DNA of 35,746 nucleotides, from positions 1-35,746 of the forward strand of contig JALGVA010000054.1 of the NCBI GenBank assembly GCA_029820295.1, in the 5' to 3' direction. This document shows positions 24,291-32,807 of the stretch, piece by piece. Source of the stretch: Candidatus Zipacnadia bacterium (GTDB lineage Bacteria; Armatimonadota; Zipacnadia; Zipacnadales; UBA5352). The translations under genes were made by a program, and so were the position numbers. Numbering within the stretch: position 1 is the stretch's first letter; each line of letters begins with the position of its first letter. The notes beneath the pieces are model-generated. The model saw only the letters and a list, made by a program, of their open reading frames with translations, did no database searches and was not told the DNA's origin.

Positions 24291-27200
24291 ATGAAGCTCA
24301 CGCGCATCGCCGTGACGGTCGCACTGATCTCGCTGTGCCTGAGCGCCGCCGCACAACTGCCCGGTGACCCGCCGTGGCGTGCCGGGGCGCAGGGCTTCGA
24401 GGGCCGCGACGGTGTGATCTACGCCGATGGCAACCCGTTCCTGCTGATCTACGACTTCACCTGGTCGGCGGAGCGCGACGACCGCTTCTACGAGTTCGCC
24501 GAGGACTGGGGCAACACCACCACCTACGCGCCGGTAGAGATGTACGACCCCGCCTCGGCGCATCACGTGTTCTACTCATGGTCGGGCTCTGTAGGCCACG
24601 CCGGGGGCTACCTGCGTGATCATCCCGAGGCCGCGATGATCAACCGCAACGGCCGGCCCGCTCGCCGCGCCCAGACCTGCTACCTCAACTCCGGCTACCG
24701 CGAGTTCCTCGGCGCTCAGCTCGCCGAGCTGGCCGACAGCCTGCGCGACCGCCCCTACCAGCTCGGCTACTACCCGCAGGACGAGTTCGCCTACCGGGAG
24801 GTCGGCTGCTACTGCCCGGTGTGCCGGCAGGCCTTCGCCGACCGCATGCGCGCGCAGTACCGGACCATAGCGGCGCTCAACCAGGCCTGGGGCACCGACT
24901 ACGCGGACTTCGACGCCATCGAGATGCCGACCCAATTCGAGCGTTCGCGCCGCTTCTGCGACTGGCAGGAGTTCCGGCGCTGGTCGCAGCTTGACTTCGC
25001 GAAGTTCGTCTACGACACGCTCAAGCAGCATGACCCGAACCACCTGGTCATCTGGAGCATCCCGTTCTGGGGGAGCTGGACCACGGCCGCAGGCTGGTGG
25101 GACTTCCCCGAGGTCTCTGACGTGCTCATGCGCCACGGCATCGGTTACCAGAGCGGCATCTACCGCTTCAGCCTGCTGCGCGACATTGCCGAGTGGTCGG
25201 GCGATCCGGGCAACGCGTTGGCCATGCCGCCCGACTACAACCCCGGCTACGTGCAGATGTCGCTCATCATGGACTGCCCGCGCACCGGCCTGTCGCACGT
25301 GTGCATCGCCGGCGCCCCCGACCCCACCTACCAGGGCGTCGCGAACTCGGATGACGGCTACGCCCGCCGCGAGCCCATGTACACCGTCTCGCGCTCGATC
25401 AACAGCCAGATGTACCAGCTCGGCGACATCTACCTGCACTCGCGCCAGCGCACGCCGCAGGTGGGCGTCTACGTCTCGGACCGCACAGTGCTGGTCAACG
25501 GCACGGACACGCGCGCGCTCAACGGCGTGCTGCTGATGCTCCACGACCTGAACCTGGACTTCCAGACCTTCTCCGAGCGCAACCTCGGCGACCTCGCACG
25601 CTACCCGGCCATCATAGCGGGCCCGTTCTCGCGCGTCGCGAATGACGAGATCGCGGAGCAGTTCCGCGACTACGTCGCGGGCGGCGGCCACCTGATGCTC
25701 CTCGAAGGCGCCTTCGCGGCCGACTGGTACAACCAGGACGTCGGCGGCCCGGGATTCGGCCTCGATGCAGTCATCGGCTCCACCGAGGCCGAACGCGTGT
25801 CGATGACTGCAGCGATGGCCCTCGACGCGGGCGCGACCGTCCTCGTCGGCCTGCCCGCCGAGGCGCCCGTGCAGGGCGAGCTGTCGGTGCGCGCGTCCAC
25901 CTCGGCGACGGTGGTGGGCACGGTGGACGACGGCCGGCCGATCGCAACCCTCAGCGAGTTCGGCGAGGGCCGCGCGCTCTACGTGGGCGCGAACATCGGC
26001 TCGGTCTACGCCGCGTCGTGGACCGACGGCTTCCGCGATGTGCTGCAGACCGACGAGCAGGCGCAGGCGCTCGACGACAACGCCTACGGCTACGACTTCC
26101 GCCCCTCGAGCGGCCCGGACGTGCAGCCCGCGAAGGGCGCGAAGGCCTGGGCCCAGCTCCTGCGCGCGTTCCTGCGCTCGGCGGGCATCGGCGACAACGT
26201 GGTGGTCGAGGGCTACACCGACGCCATTGGCGTGCTCAAGGCAAAGAGTTTCCGCACCGGCGACGCCTACTGGGTCGGCCTCGCCAACCGCATCGTGCAG
26301 CCCGGCGCCGACCATCGCGTGACGCCGCCGGAGGAGTTGCATCGGCGCCTGACCGACCTGCCGGTGCGCGTGCGGCTCGACGCCGACGGGCCCGCACCCG
26401 AGGTCGCGTGGCTGCTGGCGAACACCCGCCGCGTTCATCGCGGGCGCGCCGCGGTCCCGGAGGTGCTGCCGCTGACCGTCGAGGAGCGCGACGGCGCTCG
26501 CTGGGCGAGCTTCACGCTGCCGGAGCTGATCGACTTCGCCAACGTGGTGCTCATGCCCGCGGGGGAGCGCGCGGCGGTGCTGGGCGTCGCGACCGACCGC
26601 GAGACCATGACCGCCCGCGAGAGCATCACCGCGACCGCGACCGTCATCAATACCTCCGGCGCGCGCCTTGCCGGCACGGTCGCGCCCGGCCTCGAGGAGG
26701 GCCTCGCCTGTGCCGATGACCCGGCCGCCTTTGACCTGGCGCCCGGCGAGCGCGTCACCGCCGACTTCACCATCAGCGCGCCCGCCGGCATCGCGCCGGA
26801 TTACTACCAGCTCAACATGATCGCGCGTCTCGACGGCGGCGCCCAGGTGGTCTCGCCCTGGGTCGAGGTGCACGTGTTGCGCGACATCATCGTGCGCGTG
26901 GACAACGACCGCACCATCTTCCCGCTCGGCCACCTCGAGCCGGTGCTGCCCGTCACCGTCACGGTCAACACCGCCGCGCCCGCGGAGCTGACCGCGTCGG
27001 TCGAGCTGCCCGAAGGCTTCGCGGCCGAGCAGGCGTCGCTGCCGCTGCGCGCGCTGGCCGGGGGGGACGAGCAGACGGTGAGCTTTCGCTTCACCACGGA
27101 AGACGACACGCCGCGCGTGGCCGATGGCGCGCTGACCATCGCGGGGAGGCTGCGCGGCGAGCGGTTCGCGCTCAGTTTCCCGCTCCGGCTCGCGGTGGGC

Positions 27201-27941
27201 ACGGTCATCTACGAGAAGCAGGAGGAGTACCGGCTGGGCGCGTCGGGGAGTCTGGAGCCCCGGCCGCTGGTGTGCCTGGAGAACAGCCACCTGCTCGCGA
27301 CCATCGTCGAGGGCGGCGGCTGGGTGCACGACCTGGTGCTGCGCGACACCAACACCGACCACCTCGTCCCGACCGCCTACCCCTTCGGCTGGGTGTGGTA
27401 CGGCTTCAGCGCCAGATGGCGGCGCGACGACATCTCCGGCTGCGGCGACGAGGCGTGGCTGCGGCTGCGGGGCACCCATCCCGACGACGGCTCGCCCATC
27501 ACTATGACCTACACGCTGGCCAAGGGCGAGAACCACCTGCGCATCGACATCGACAGCGATGGTTCCGGGCCGGTCGCCGCGCCCTTCTACCTGATGTCGC
27601 GCATCGGCATTGACGGCCGCGATGAGCGCACCATCTGGCCGACCGCCGATGGCCTGCTGGAACTGCCCTGGCGTGGCGGGCAGCGCGATGTTCCCGCCGA
27701 GGACTTCGCCGAGCACTGGCTGGCGGTGCAGGATGACGCCACCGGCCAGACCTTCGGGTGCATCTACAGCTTCGACTCACTGCACCACGTGAACCTGTTC
27801 CCGGGCAACAGCAACTTCAACTACATGATCTTCTACCCGCGCGACGATCTGCCCATCGGCAACATCACCTTCGCGCTCTCCGCGACGCCCGGAGGCGTCG
27901 AGGAGGTGCAGGCGCTCTACGAGCGTCTCGGTGTGTACTGA
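24291..27941 (+). CDS. Secreted GH42-like glycoside hydrolase
   Basis: A 1216-aa protein with a signal peptide (1-21, cleavage after AAA). GGAGGG lies 7 nt before the ATG at 24291. The TIM barrel occupies about residues 35-390. Its YYPQDEF motif near residue 165 carries a Glu 8 residues before CYCPVC, and C-x-C-x2-C is the zinc cluster known from GH42 beta-galactosidases. LNQAWGTDYADFD follows, as in that family. The usual NE at the acid/base is QDE here, and the expected nucleophile region reads LIMDCPRTGL, where I see Asp rather than a clear Glu. A trimerisation-like domain follows (about 390-475, FRDYVAGGGHLMLLEG), then several beta-sandwich domains to the end. It shares the operon with the sialidase-fold and unknown genes. 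Hydrolysis of a beta-linked sugar is likely; substrate is not. Confidence 0.72.
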   Translation: MKLTRIAVTVALISLCLSAAAQLPGDPPWRAGAQGFEGRDGVIYADGNPFLLIYDFTWSAERDDRFYEFAEDWGNTTTYAPVEMYDPASAHHVFYSWSGSVGHAGGYLRDHPEAAMINRNGRPARRAQTCYLNSGYREFLGAQLAELADSLRDRPYQLGYYPQDEFAYREVGCYCPVCRQAFADRMRAQYRTIAALNQAWGTDYADFDAIEMPTQFERSRRFCDWQEFRRWSQLDFAKFVYDTLKQHDPNHLVIWSIPFWGSWTTAAGWWDFPEVSDVLMRHGIGYQSGIYRFSLLRDIAEWSGDPGNALAMPPDYNPGYVQMSLIMDCPRTGLSHVCIAGAPDPTYQGVANSDDGYARREPMYTVSRSINSQMYQLGDIYLHSRQRTPQVGVYVSDRTVLVNGTDTRALNGVLLMLHDLNLDFQTFSERNLGDLARYPAIIAGPFSRVANDEIAEQFRDYVAGGGHLMLLEGAFAADWYNQDVGGPGFGLDAVIGSTEAERVSMTAAMALDAGATVLVGLPAEAPVQGELSVRASTSATVVGTVDDGRPIATLSEFGEGRALYVGANIGSVYAASWTDGFRDVLQTDEQAQALDDNAYGYDFRPSSGPDVQPAKGAKAWAQLLRAFLRSAGIGDNVVVEGYTDAIGVLKAKSFRTGDAYWVGLANRIVQPGADHRVTPPEELHRRLTDLPVRVRLDADGPAPEVAWLLANTRRVHRGRAAVPEVLPLTVEERDGARWASFTLPELIDFANVVLMPAGERAAVLGVATDRETMTARESITATATVINTSGARLAGTVAPGLEEGLACADDPAAFDLAPGERVTADFTISAPAGIAPDYYQLNMIARLDGGAQVVSPWVEVHVLRDIIVRVDNDRTIFPLGHLEPVLPVTVTVNTAAPAELTASVELPEGFAAEQASLPLRALAGGDEQTVSFRFTTEDDTPRVADGALTIAGRLRGERFALSFPLRLAVGTVIYEKQEEYRLGASGSLEPRPLVCLENSHLLATIVEGGGWVHDLVLRDTNTDHLVPTAYPFGWVWYGFSARWRRDDISGCGDEAWLRLRGTHPDDGSPITMTYTLAKGENHLRIDIDSDGSGPVAAPFYLMSRIGIDGRDERTIWPTADGLLELPWRGGQRDVPAEDFAEHWLAVQDDATGQTFGCIYSFDSLHHVNLFPGNSNFNYMIFYPRDDLPIGNITFALSATPGGVEEVQALYERLGVY

Positions 27942-27967
27942 TCTCGTCGTCGAGAGCGGAGCAGACG

Positions 27968-29065
27968 ATGGCCTTCGATGACCGCTACCTGGCGTTCATG
28001 GGCATGGCCCCCAGGCGCATCCCGCACTGGGAGCACTGGTCGTGCCCGGATGCCGAGACCTTCCTGACCGGCATCGACTACTATGAGCACCCGCGCCGGT
28101 GCCGCGAGAAGCTGCGCGAGCTGTACCCCGAGCTGAACCTGCCCATTCCCGCGAGCGATGACCCCATCGAGCGCCCGGAGCTGGACCTGCGCGGGCGCAG
28201 CTCGACCACCGACGAGCAGGGACGCCGGCACGTACGCTGGGGCGCGAACATGACCGGCCACTGGGACTGGGGCGAGCGCTTCCACACGCGCGAGCAGGTG
28301 CTGGCGTTCTCGCCGCTGGAGCAGGGCGACTTCACCGACATTCCGGTGGTCGAGTCGCGCGACTACTCCGACGAGGAGCGGCTCTACGAGCAGTGGCGCG
28401 CGCACTTCCCGGCCGAGCATGGCGACCGCGCACCCGAGGGCTCCACCGCCATGATCTCGTTCTACAACACCATGTTCATGTGGCCACTGCTGACCTTCGG
28501 CTGGGAGCTGTTCCTGCAGACCTGCCTCGACCCGGGCTTCGCGCGCATCATGGACGAGTTCGCCGAGATCAACCGCCGCGTGTTCCGCTGCTTTGCGCGC
28601 CTGCCGGTCAACTTCGTGCTCTGCCACGATGACATCGTCAACTCGCGCGGGCTGATCTGCTCGCCCGCGTGGATGCGCCGCTACATCTACCCGCGCTATG
28701 AGGAGTTCTGGGGGATGCTGCGCGCGGCGGGCAAGCAGGTCCTGTTCATGACCGACGGCCGCGCCGATCCGATCGCCGATGACGTCATGGCCTGCGGCGC
28801 GCGCGGCATCATCACCGAACCGTATACCGACTTCAAGGCGATCGCGCGCCGCTGGGAGAATTGCTTCCTGGCCGGCGAGGGCGACAACCGCGTGCTGATG
28901 AGCGACGACCCGGACGCCATCGAGCGCATGGTCCGGTCGATGGTGGCGACCGCGCACATCACCGGCGGCTACATGATGTGCGTGGGCAACCACATCCCCT
29001 GGAACGTGCCGCCGACCGCCATCAAGCGCTACCTCGACCTGTCGCGCGAGCTGGCGCATCGGTAG
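27968..29065 (+). CDS. Uroporphyrinogen decarboxylase-fold protein
   Basis: A 365-aa protein with the URO-D/MtaA TIM-barrel pattern. The text YNTMFMWPLLTFGWELF, DDIVNSRGLICSPAWMRRYIYPRYEEF and QVLFMTDGRADPIADDVMACGARGI (cut to QVLFMTDGRADPIADDV) follows the order seen in these proteins. True HemE and the cobalamin methyltransferases MtaA/MtbA share the fold. No haem genes are near, and the H-x-C zinc pair of MtaA is replaced by F-M-T-D near residue 260, so neither role is supported. There is no signal peptide, hence it is cytoplasmic. It is the last gene of the operon, 26 bp after the GH42-like gene, with only a weak GGAG upstream. Such proteins are common in sugar-degradation neighbourhoods of this type of bacterium; their reaction is not established. 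Confidence 0.72.
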   Translation: MAFDDRYLAFMGMAPRRIPHWEHWSCPDAETFLTGIDYYEHPRRCREKLRELYPELNLPIPASDDPIERPELDLRGRSSTTDEQGRRHVRWGANMTGHWDWGERFHTREQVLAFSPLEQGDFTDIPVVESRDYSDEERLYEQWRAHFPAEHGDRAPEGSTAMISFYNTMFMWPLLTFGWELFLQTCLDPGFARIMDEFAEINRRVFRCFARLPVNFVLCHDDIVNSRGLICSPAWMRRYIYPRYEEFWGMLRAAGKQVLFMTDGRADPIADDVMACGARGIITEPYTDFKAIARRWENCFLAGEGDNRVLMSDDPDAIERMVRSMVATAHITGGYMMCVGNHIPWNVPPTAIKRYLDLSRELAHR

Positions 29066-29091
29066 AGCAACGCAGCCGACCACGAATGAAA

Positions 29092-29129
29092 CGGGAGCCG
29101 CTCGCGCTCATGAGCGCGAGCGGCTCCCG
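29092..29129 (-). terminator. 38-bp perfect palindrome between converging genes
   Basis: Positions 29092-29110 and 29111-29129 are exact reverse complements, giving a long GC-rich hairpin between the UroD-fold gene (+) and the intact prepilin gene (-). On the minus strand it is followed by TTTCATTCG, a weak T tract; on the + strand no T tract follows. It is therefore best read as the terminator of the prepilin gene, possibly acting in both directions. Confidence 0.7.
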
Positions 29130-29156
29130 CGTGGTGCGTCGGTCAGCCGGCGACGA

Positions 29157-29819
29157 TCAGGGACCGTGCCAGACGTGGCACATGTGCGCGTCGCGCCACG
29201 CCCACGGCCCGTCCGACTTGATGGTGCCCACATTGAGCGCCTTCACGTGGCCGTCGAGGAAGAGGTAGTTCGACATGCCGTTGTGGCGCGCCGTGGACCA
29301 ACCGTAGTTGCCCGCGCCGTAGGCGGCCGCGCAGGTCGGGCCGCAGAACCAGCGGCAGTAGTTGTTGCTGCCCTCGACCACGAACAGGGTCTGGGCCGGC
29401 TCCGTGATGTCGGGCATCGGCCGGCCCTGGCACAGCCAGTTGATGGTGTAGTCGATGTTGTAGCGACTGTCGTACTGGCCGCCCGAGCGGACGCGCCGCG
29501 TGCTCTCGGAGGGACAGGCCAGTATCTGTTCGTTCTTCATGTAGGGCATAAGGCCCTCCCACCAGTAGAAGTACGTCCGCGGCACCGCGTCCAGAACCTG
29601 AGCCGGTGTGCGGTAGCCACAGTCGCGCACCAGGAACTCGTCGTAGTCCTGGGCGTACTGCAGCACCGCCAGGCCGATTTGCTTCACATTGCTCATGCAG
29701 CTCGACTGCTTCGCCTTCTCGCGCGCCCGGGCAAAGACCGGGAACAGGATCGCCGCGAGGATGGCGATGATGGCGATCACAACCAGCAACTCGATTAGGG
29801 TGAAGCCATGTCGTCTCAT
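29157..29819 (-). CDS. Prepilin-like (type II pseudopilin style) H-x9-DG protein, intact copy
   Basis: A 220-aa protein. It begins with a type III prepilin leader (MRRHG followed by [16 protein letters not shown]), so a prepilin peptidase would cut before Phe6 and methylate it. The hydrophobic helix runs on to [11 protein letters not shown]. The globular part contains [19 protein letters not shown] and [14 protein letters not shown], and ends with [12 protein letters not shown], the H-x9-DG motif. Proteins of this family occur in many copies per genome in Armatimonadota and Planctomycetota; they are thought to be surface or secretion-associated, but their job is not settled. AAAGGAG lies 7 nt before the ATG. 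Two broken paralogues follow in tandem (29920 and 30873); this copy is very similar to the one at 30873. Confidence 0.9.
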   Translation of the reverse strand: MRRHGFTLIELLVVIAIIAILAAILFPVFARAREKAKQSSCMSNVKQIGLAVLQYAQDYDEFLVRDCGYRTPAQVLDAVPRTYFYWWEGLMPYMKNEQILACPSESTRRVRSGGQYDSRYNIDYTINWLCQGRPMPDITEPAQTLFVVEGSNNYCRWFCGPTCAAAYGAGNYGWSTARHNGMSNYLFLDGHVKALNVGTIKSDGPWAWRDAHMCHVWHGP

Positions 29820-29862
29820 GTCGCAACTCCTTTCCAGATGATGAGCGTGCTGAGTCTGATCA

Positions 29863-29910
29863 CGGGCACGGTCCCGATGCGCACACGTCGGACCGGCCCG
29901 GGCGTGCCCG
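29863..29910 (-). terminator. Hairpin downstream of the frameshifted prepilin gene
   Basis: CGGGCACG (29863-29870) pairs with CGTGCCCG (29903-29910), and an inner imperfect stem forms between GGTCCCGA-like and TCGGACC (29888-29894) sequence. It starts 9 nt after the stop of the prepilin copy at 29920. There is no clear T tract on the minus strand, so terminator function is tentative. Confidence 0.4.
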
Positions 29911-29919
29911 CGTAACGCG

Positions 29920-30590
29920 CTACCGGCTGCCGTCGCGGTACCACTTGAGGCCCGTCGGTGGGAGCGTCAGCGGCACCTCGCCGGTGCCGGTGTAGCTCGG
30001 GTCGAGCAGAACGCGGTACCACTTGGCGTGGCCGTCCACCAGCACGAAGTTGGAGCCGCCATTGTGCCGCTGCGGGGTGAAGCGGCTCACATGGTACGGG
30101 ATGGTCAGCATGGCCGAGTTGCTCCAGCCGTAGTCGGCGGTGCTACGGGTCCAGTCGGAATCGGCGATGAGCACCGTCTCGGCGGGAAAGGCGACGGAGG
30201 TCTGGATGACGCCCTCGTACAGCTCGCCGGTGCGCGTCGGGTGAGCGCCGATGTAGCCCATGCGGAGGTTCCAGCCGTAGCCCCAGGCCTTGGGCACGGT
30301 CGGGCAGCGGAAGATCTGCCTGTTCTTCACGTAGGGGTAGAGGAGGTCCCACCAGTAGTGGGTGCCGGTGCCGCCCGTCACCGGGCGCGGCGTGCCGGCG
30401 GGGACGTAGGTGGCGTAGTAACAGAACTTGTCGTCATAGTCCTGGGCGTACATGTTGGTGGCAAGGCCCATCTGCTTGGCGTTGCTCAAGCACGAGGCCT
30501 GCCGTGCTTTCTCGCGCGCCCGTGCGAACACGGGATGGCGATGATCGCAATCACGACCAACAGCTCGATCAGCGTGAATCCGCGTCTCAT
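29920..30590 (-). pseudogene. H-x9-DG prepilin-like gene broken by a frameshift deletion
   Basis: The gene starts normally: AAAGGAG lies 7 nt before ATG (30588-30590) and the product opens [19 protein letters not shown]. The reading frame then shifts. After GCCATC (30534-30539) the sequence jumps straight to CCGTGTTCGCACGG, so the codons for LAAILF are missing. Compared with the intact copy about 19 nt are lost, which is not a multiple of three. The rest, [22 protein letters not shown] through H-NGGSNFVLV-DG, continues in another frame to the stop at 29920. As written, no full-length protein can be made. A short microhomology (TCC) flanks the gap, fitting a slippage deletion, although an assembly error is possible because these paralogues are alike. 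The protein differs more from the other two copies than those do from each other. Confidence 0.85.
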
Positions 30591-30802
30591 CGTACTGCTC
30601 CTTTCGCGAGCGATGTTCACTGCTCCGCCCGGCCGGGACCGCTTCCCTCGACCGCGGCGATGCGTACATTTCTGCACCTGCCTGTGGTCACCTCCATCGG
30701 GCGAAGATGTTTCGCGGCCACCAGAGCTTGACAGCACGATGGCTGTGTTGTGGGATCTTCTTCGTGCCTGCGGCGGTCGGGGCGACTCGCGAGAACATGA
30801 AA

Positions 30803-30848
30803 CGGGGGCCAACCGCATCCCGCTTGCGAGCGGAAGCGCTGGCCCCCG
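30803..30848 (-). terminator. Hairpin downstream of the third prepilin copy
   Basis: CGGGGGCCA (30803-30811) pairs with TGGCCCCCG (30840-30848), with a smaller inner stem CCGC/GCGG (30813-30816 with 30830-30833). It lies 24 nt after the stop of the prepilin copy at 30873 and is followed on the minus strand by TTTCATGTTC. The same ATGAAACGGG sequence (+ strand) borders this hairpin and the one at 29092. Confidence 0.6.
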
Positions 30849-30872
30849 AGCAGTGCGACAGTCTCGCCGTGG

Positions 30873-31487
30873 TTACGGATGGAAGGTCTCGTGGAAGTGG
30901 AAGTCGATGCTGCCCGGCGTACGGGCGCCGTAGGTCTGCTGCTGGTTCTTGACGTGCCCATCCACGAACAGCACGTTCGACGTGCCGTTGTGCCGGGTCT
31001 GCGCCCACACGTAGTTGTTGGTGCTCGAGGGGAAGCAGCCCGGGCAGTACAGGCGCGCGTAGTTGTTCGTGCCCTCGACCACGTTCACGCAGGCCGAGGG
31101 ATACTTGATGTCGGCGAGCGGGTCGGTATTGAGGAAGGTGTTCCAGGTGTAGTCAATGTCGTGGCGCGGGTCGCTCTGGCCGCCCGAGTACACGCGCCGG
31201 GTGGTCTCCGAAGGGCACGACAGGATCTGCTCGTTCTTCATGTAGGGCATCACGCACTGCCACCAGTAAGCGTAGACGTCCGGGTTGTCGTCGAGCACGA
31301 TGGTCGGCGCTCAGTAGCCCGCGTAGCGCGGGAAGCACTCGTCATAGTCCACGATATACTGCGCGATGGCCGGTCCTATCTGCTTCATGTTGCTCGCGCA
31401 GCTCGCCTGCTTCGCCTTCTCACGCGCCCCCCGACGGTCCGGAGCGCCACGCGACCGGTCTCAGGCCCAGTGCGTTCCCTCGTTCAT
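30873..31487 (-). pseudogene. H-x9-DG prepilin-like gene with lost N-terminus and nonsense codon
   Basis: From AREKAKQASCASNMKQIG (codon at 31425-31427) to H-NGTSNVLFV-DGHVK the frame matches the intact copy and ends at TAA (30873-30875). Two lesions are present. First, the prepilin leader and hydrophobic helix are missing: after AAAGGAGGA the only ATG (31485-31487) is one base from the ribosome-binding site, is followed by about 60 nt of unrelated sequence and meets TGA at codon 9. Second, an in-frame TGA (31311-31313) interrupts the globular part exactly where the intact copy has Arg ([10 protein letters not shown] against GY-stop-APTIVLD), as expected from CGA to TGA. Other genes in the window stop at TGA, so recoding is unlikely. 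A 141-aa internal fragment starting at 31298 remains open but would lack the export signal. Confidence 0.85.
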
Positions 31488-31515
31488 TCCTCCTTTACAC
31501 GAGTGGTGCTGTACA

Positions 31516-31544
31516 ATGGTATATCAACCTTAAGGAACCGTCAA
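31516..31544 (-). promoter_or_regulatory. Candidate promoter upstream of the prepilin cluster
   Basis: On the minus strand, TTGACG (31539-31544) is followed after 17 nt by TACCAT (31516-31521). This is the most AT-rich patch of the region and lies just before the AAAGGAGGA ribosome-binding site at 31488-31496. It would drive the degenerate third copy and possibly readthrough into the others. Confidence 0.45.
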
Positions 31545-31636
31545 GCGGCGATTCGCCCGCAGCCGCGCACTCCCCTCCATGCCCGCGAGAAGAAAGGTGC
31601 CGCCGGTCTGCCGGCCGACTTCTGTCCCGACGCGCT

Positions 31637-32683
31637 TCAGCGCCCCTGGAGCCACTCCAGCGGGTAGCGCCCGTAGCGGTAGAACGCTGCGTAGAGCGCC
31701 TCGATGTTTGCCAGCGGCACCTCCTGCCCCACCTCGCCGTGGAGCATGACGCCACCGTCGGGGGTGCTGAAGGCCGCGATGGCCTCACGGACCGCGGCCT
31801 CGATCTGCTCGGGCGTGCCGAAGGGGATGGTCCACTGCCGGTCGATGTCGGTGCGGATGCACACCCGCCCGCGGCAGATCTTCCCCACGCGCGCGCTGCC
31901 CATGCAGTCGTGCTGGGGGTTGAGCAGCGTGACCCCGATCTCGATCAGGTCCTCGATGATCTCGAGGATCCAGCCGTCGGTGTGGAACCACACGTGCACG
32001 CCCGCCTCGCGCGCCGGCGCGAACATGGCCGCGTAACGCGGCTTGAAGAACCGGCGCCACATCTCCGGATGCATGAGCAGCCGGTCCTGGCCGCCGAGGT
32101 CGTCGCCGAAGCGGATGCAGTCCACCCCGGCCGCCACCGAGCGCGTGATCATCTCGACGTTGCGCTCGACCATGCGGTCGGCCAGCTCGTGCGCGCCCGG
32201 GTGGTCCTCGGCAAGGTCCACGTAGAAGTTGGCCGGGCCACGCAGGTGGCACATGTGCGCGAAGAAGCCGCCACCGGACGCGGCGACGAAGTGCTCGGGA
32301 TGCTGCTCGCGCACACGCGCGGCGAGCGCCTCGTAGTGCTCGTCGCCGGGCATTGCCGGGAACTGGTAGTCGCGCCAGGCGTCCCAGTCGGGGATGGCGG
32401 GTGCCAGCACCTCGCCCGAGGTATAGCCGCGCAGCCGCCGCCAGGTGATCCCCCACGCGTCGCGATACTCGATCACATCCTCGTCGGTCTGGTCATCCTG
32501 CGGCAGATTACGCAGGTTGGCCACGATGTTCTCGTTGCCGAAGTCGTCGGGGTAGCGCTCGACCAGGTCGAGCAGCCTCTGCCCATGCCGCCACAGCGCG
32601 CCGGGGAAGATGTAGTGATGGATGGGGCAGCGATCGGGCCCGGTGAACTCCATCGCCGCCAGGATGCGCTCGCGCGGGGTCAT
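31637..32683 (-). CDS. Uroporphyrinogen decarboxylase-fold protein
   Basis: A 348-aa protein opening MTPRERILAAMEFTGPDRCP, the usual start of MtaA/URO-D-like proteins. Further family text includes CIRFGDDLGGQDRLLMHPEMW and FHTDGWILEIIEDLIEIGV near residue 233, where the fold's HxDG loop is expected. As in the copy at 27968, the H-x-C zinc pair of methylcobamide methyltransferases is absent (H-T-D). An alternative GTG start at 32704 has GGGGAG 11 nt upstream, whereas the ATG at 32683 has no good ribosome-binding site, so the true start may be 7 codons longer. No signal peptide is present. The gene is divergent from the GH43/GH32-like gene across about 190 bp. The two UroD-fold proteins are clearly different from one another. 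The reaction is unknown. Confidence 0.75.
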   Translation of the reverse strand: MTPRERILAAMEFTGPDRCPIHHYIFPGALWRHGQRLLDLVERYPDDFGNENIVANLRNLPQDDQTDEDVIEYRDAWGITWRRLRGYTSGEVLAPAIPDWDAWRDYQFPAMPGDEHYEALAARVREQHPEHFVAASGGGFFAHMCHLRGPANFYVDLAEDHPGAHELADRMVERNVEMITRSVAAGVDCIRFGDDLGGQDRLLMHPEMWRRFFKPRYAAMFAPAREAGVHVWFHTDGWILEIIEDLIEIGVTLLNPQHDCMGSARVGKICRGRVCIRTDIDRQWTIPFGTPEQIEAAVREAIAAFSTPDGGVMLHGEVGQEVPLANIEALYAAFYRYGRYPLEWLQGR

Positions 32684-32807
32684 GGTGTCGTTTTCGACGC
32701 TCACCGGAAAACCAGCTCCCCTGGCGGGTTCTTGCGGCACCGTCCGCGGCCGTCCATTTCCGTTCAGAGATGACATGGAAGCAGTTCGCCGCACGTGGCG
32801 AGGATTC

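Noticed and set aside
27968-29065. hemE (true uroporphyrinogen decarboxylase)
   Set aside because: Divergent sequence, no haem genes nearby and glycosidase context; only the fold is supported.
30728-30756. TTGACA-N17-TGGGAT promoter on the + strand
   Set aside because: The -10 match is poor and no + strand gene follows; the downstream sequence is the minus-strand prepilin copy.
29092-30848. Integron-like gene cassettes with attC sites
   Set aside because: The hairpins lie downstream of prepilin genes, but no 7-bp attC core sites and no integrase are visible, and each gene has its own ribosome-binding site; terminators explain them better.
31311-31313. Recoded TGA (selenocysteine or alternative code) in the third prepilin copy
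   Set aside because: Several genes in the window end at TGA, the sister protein has Arg there, and the same copy has a second lesion at its 5' end.
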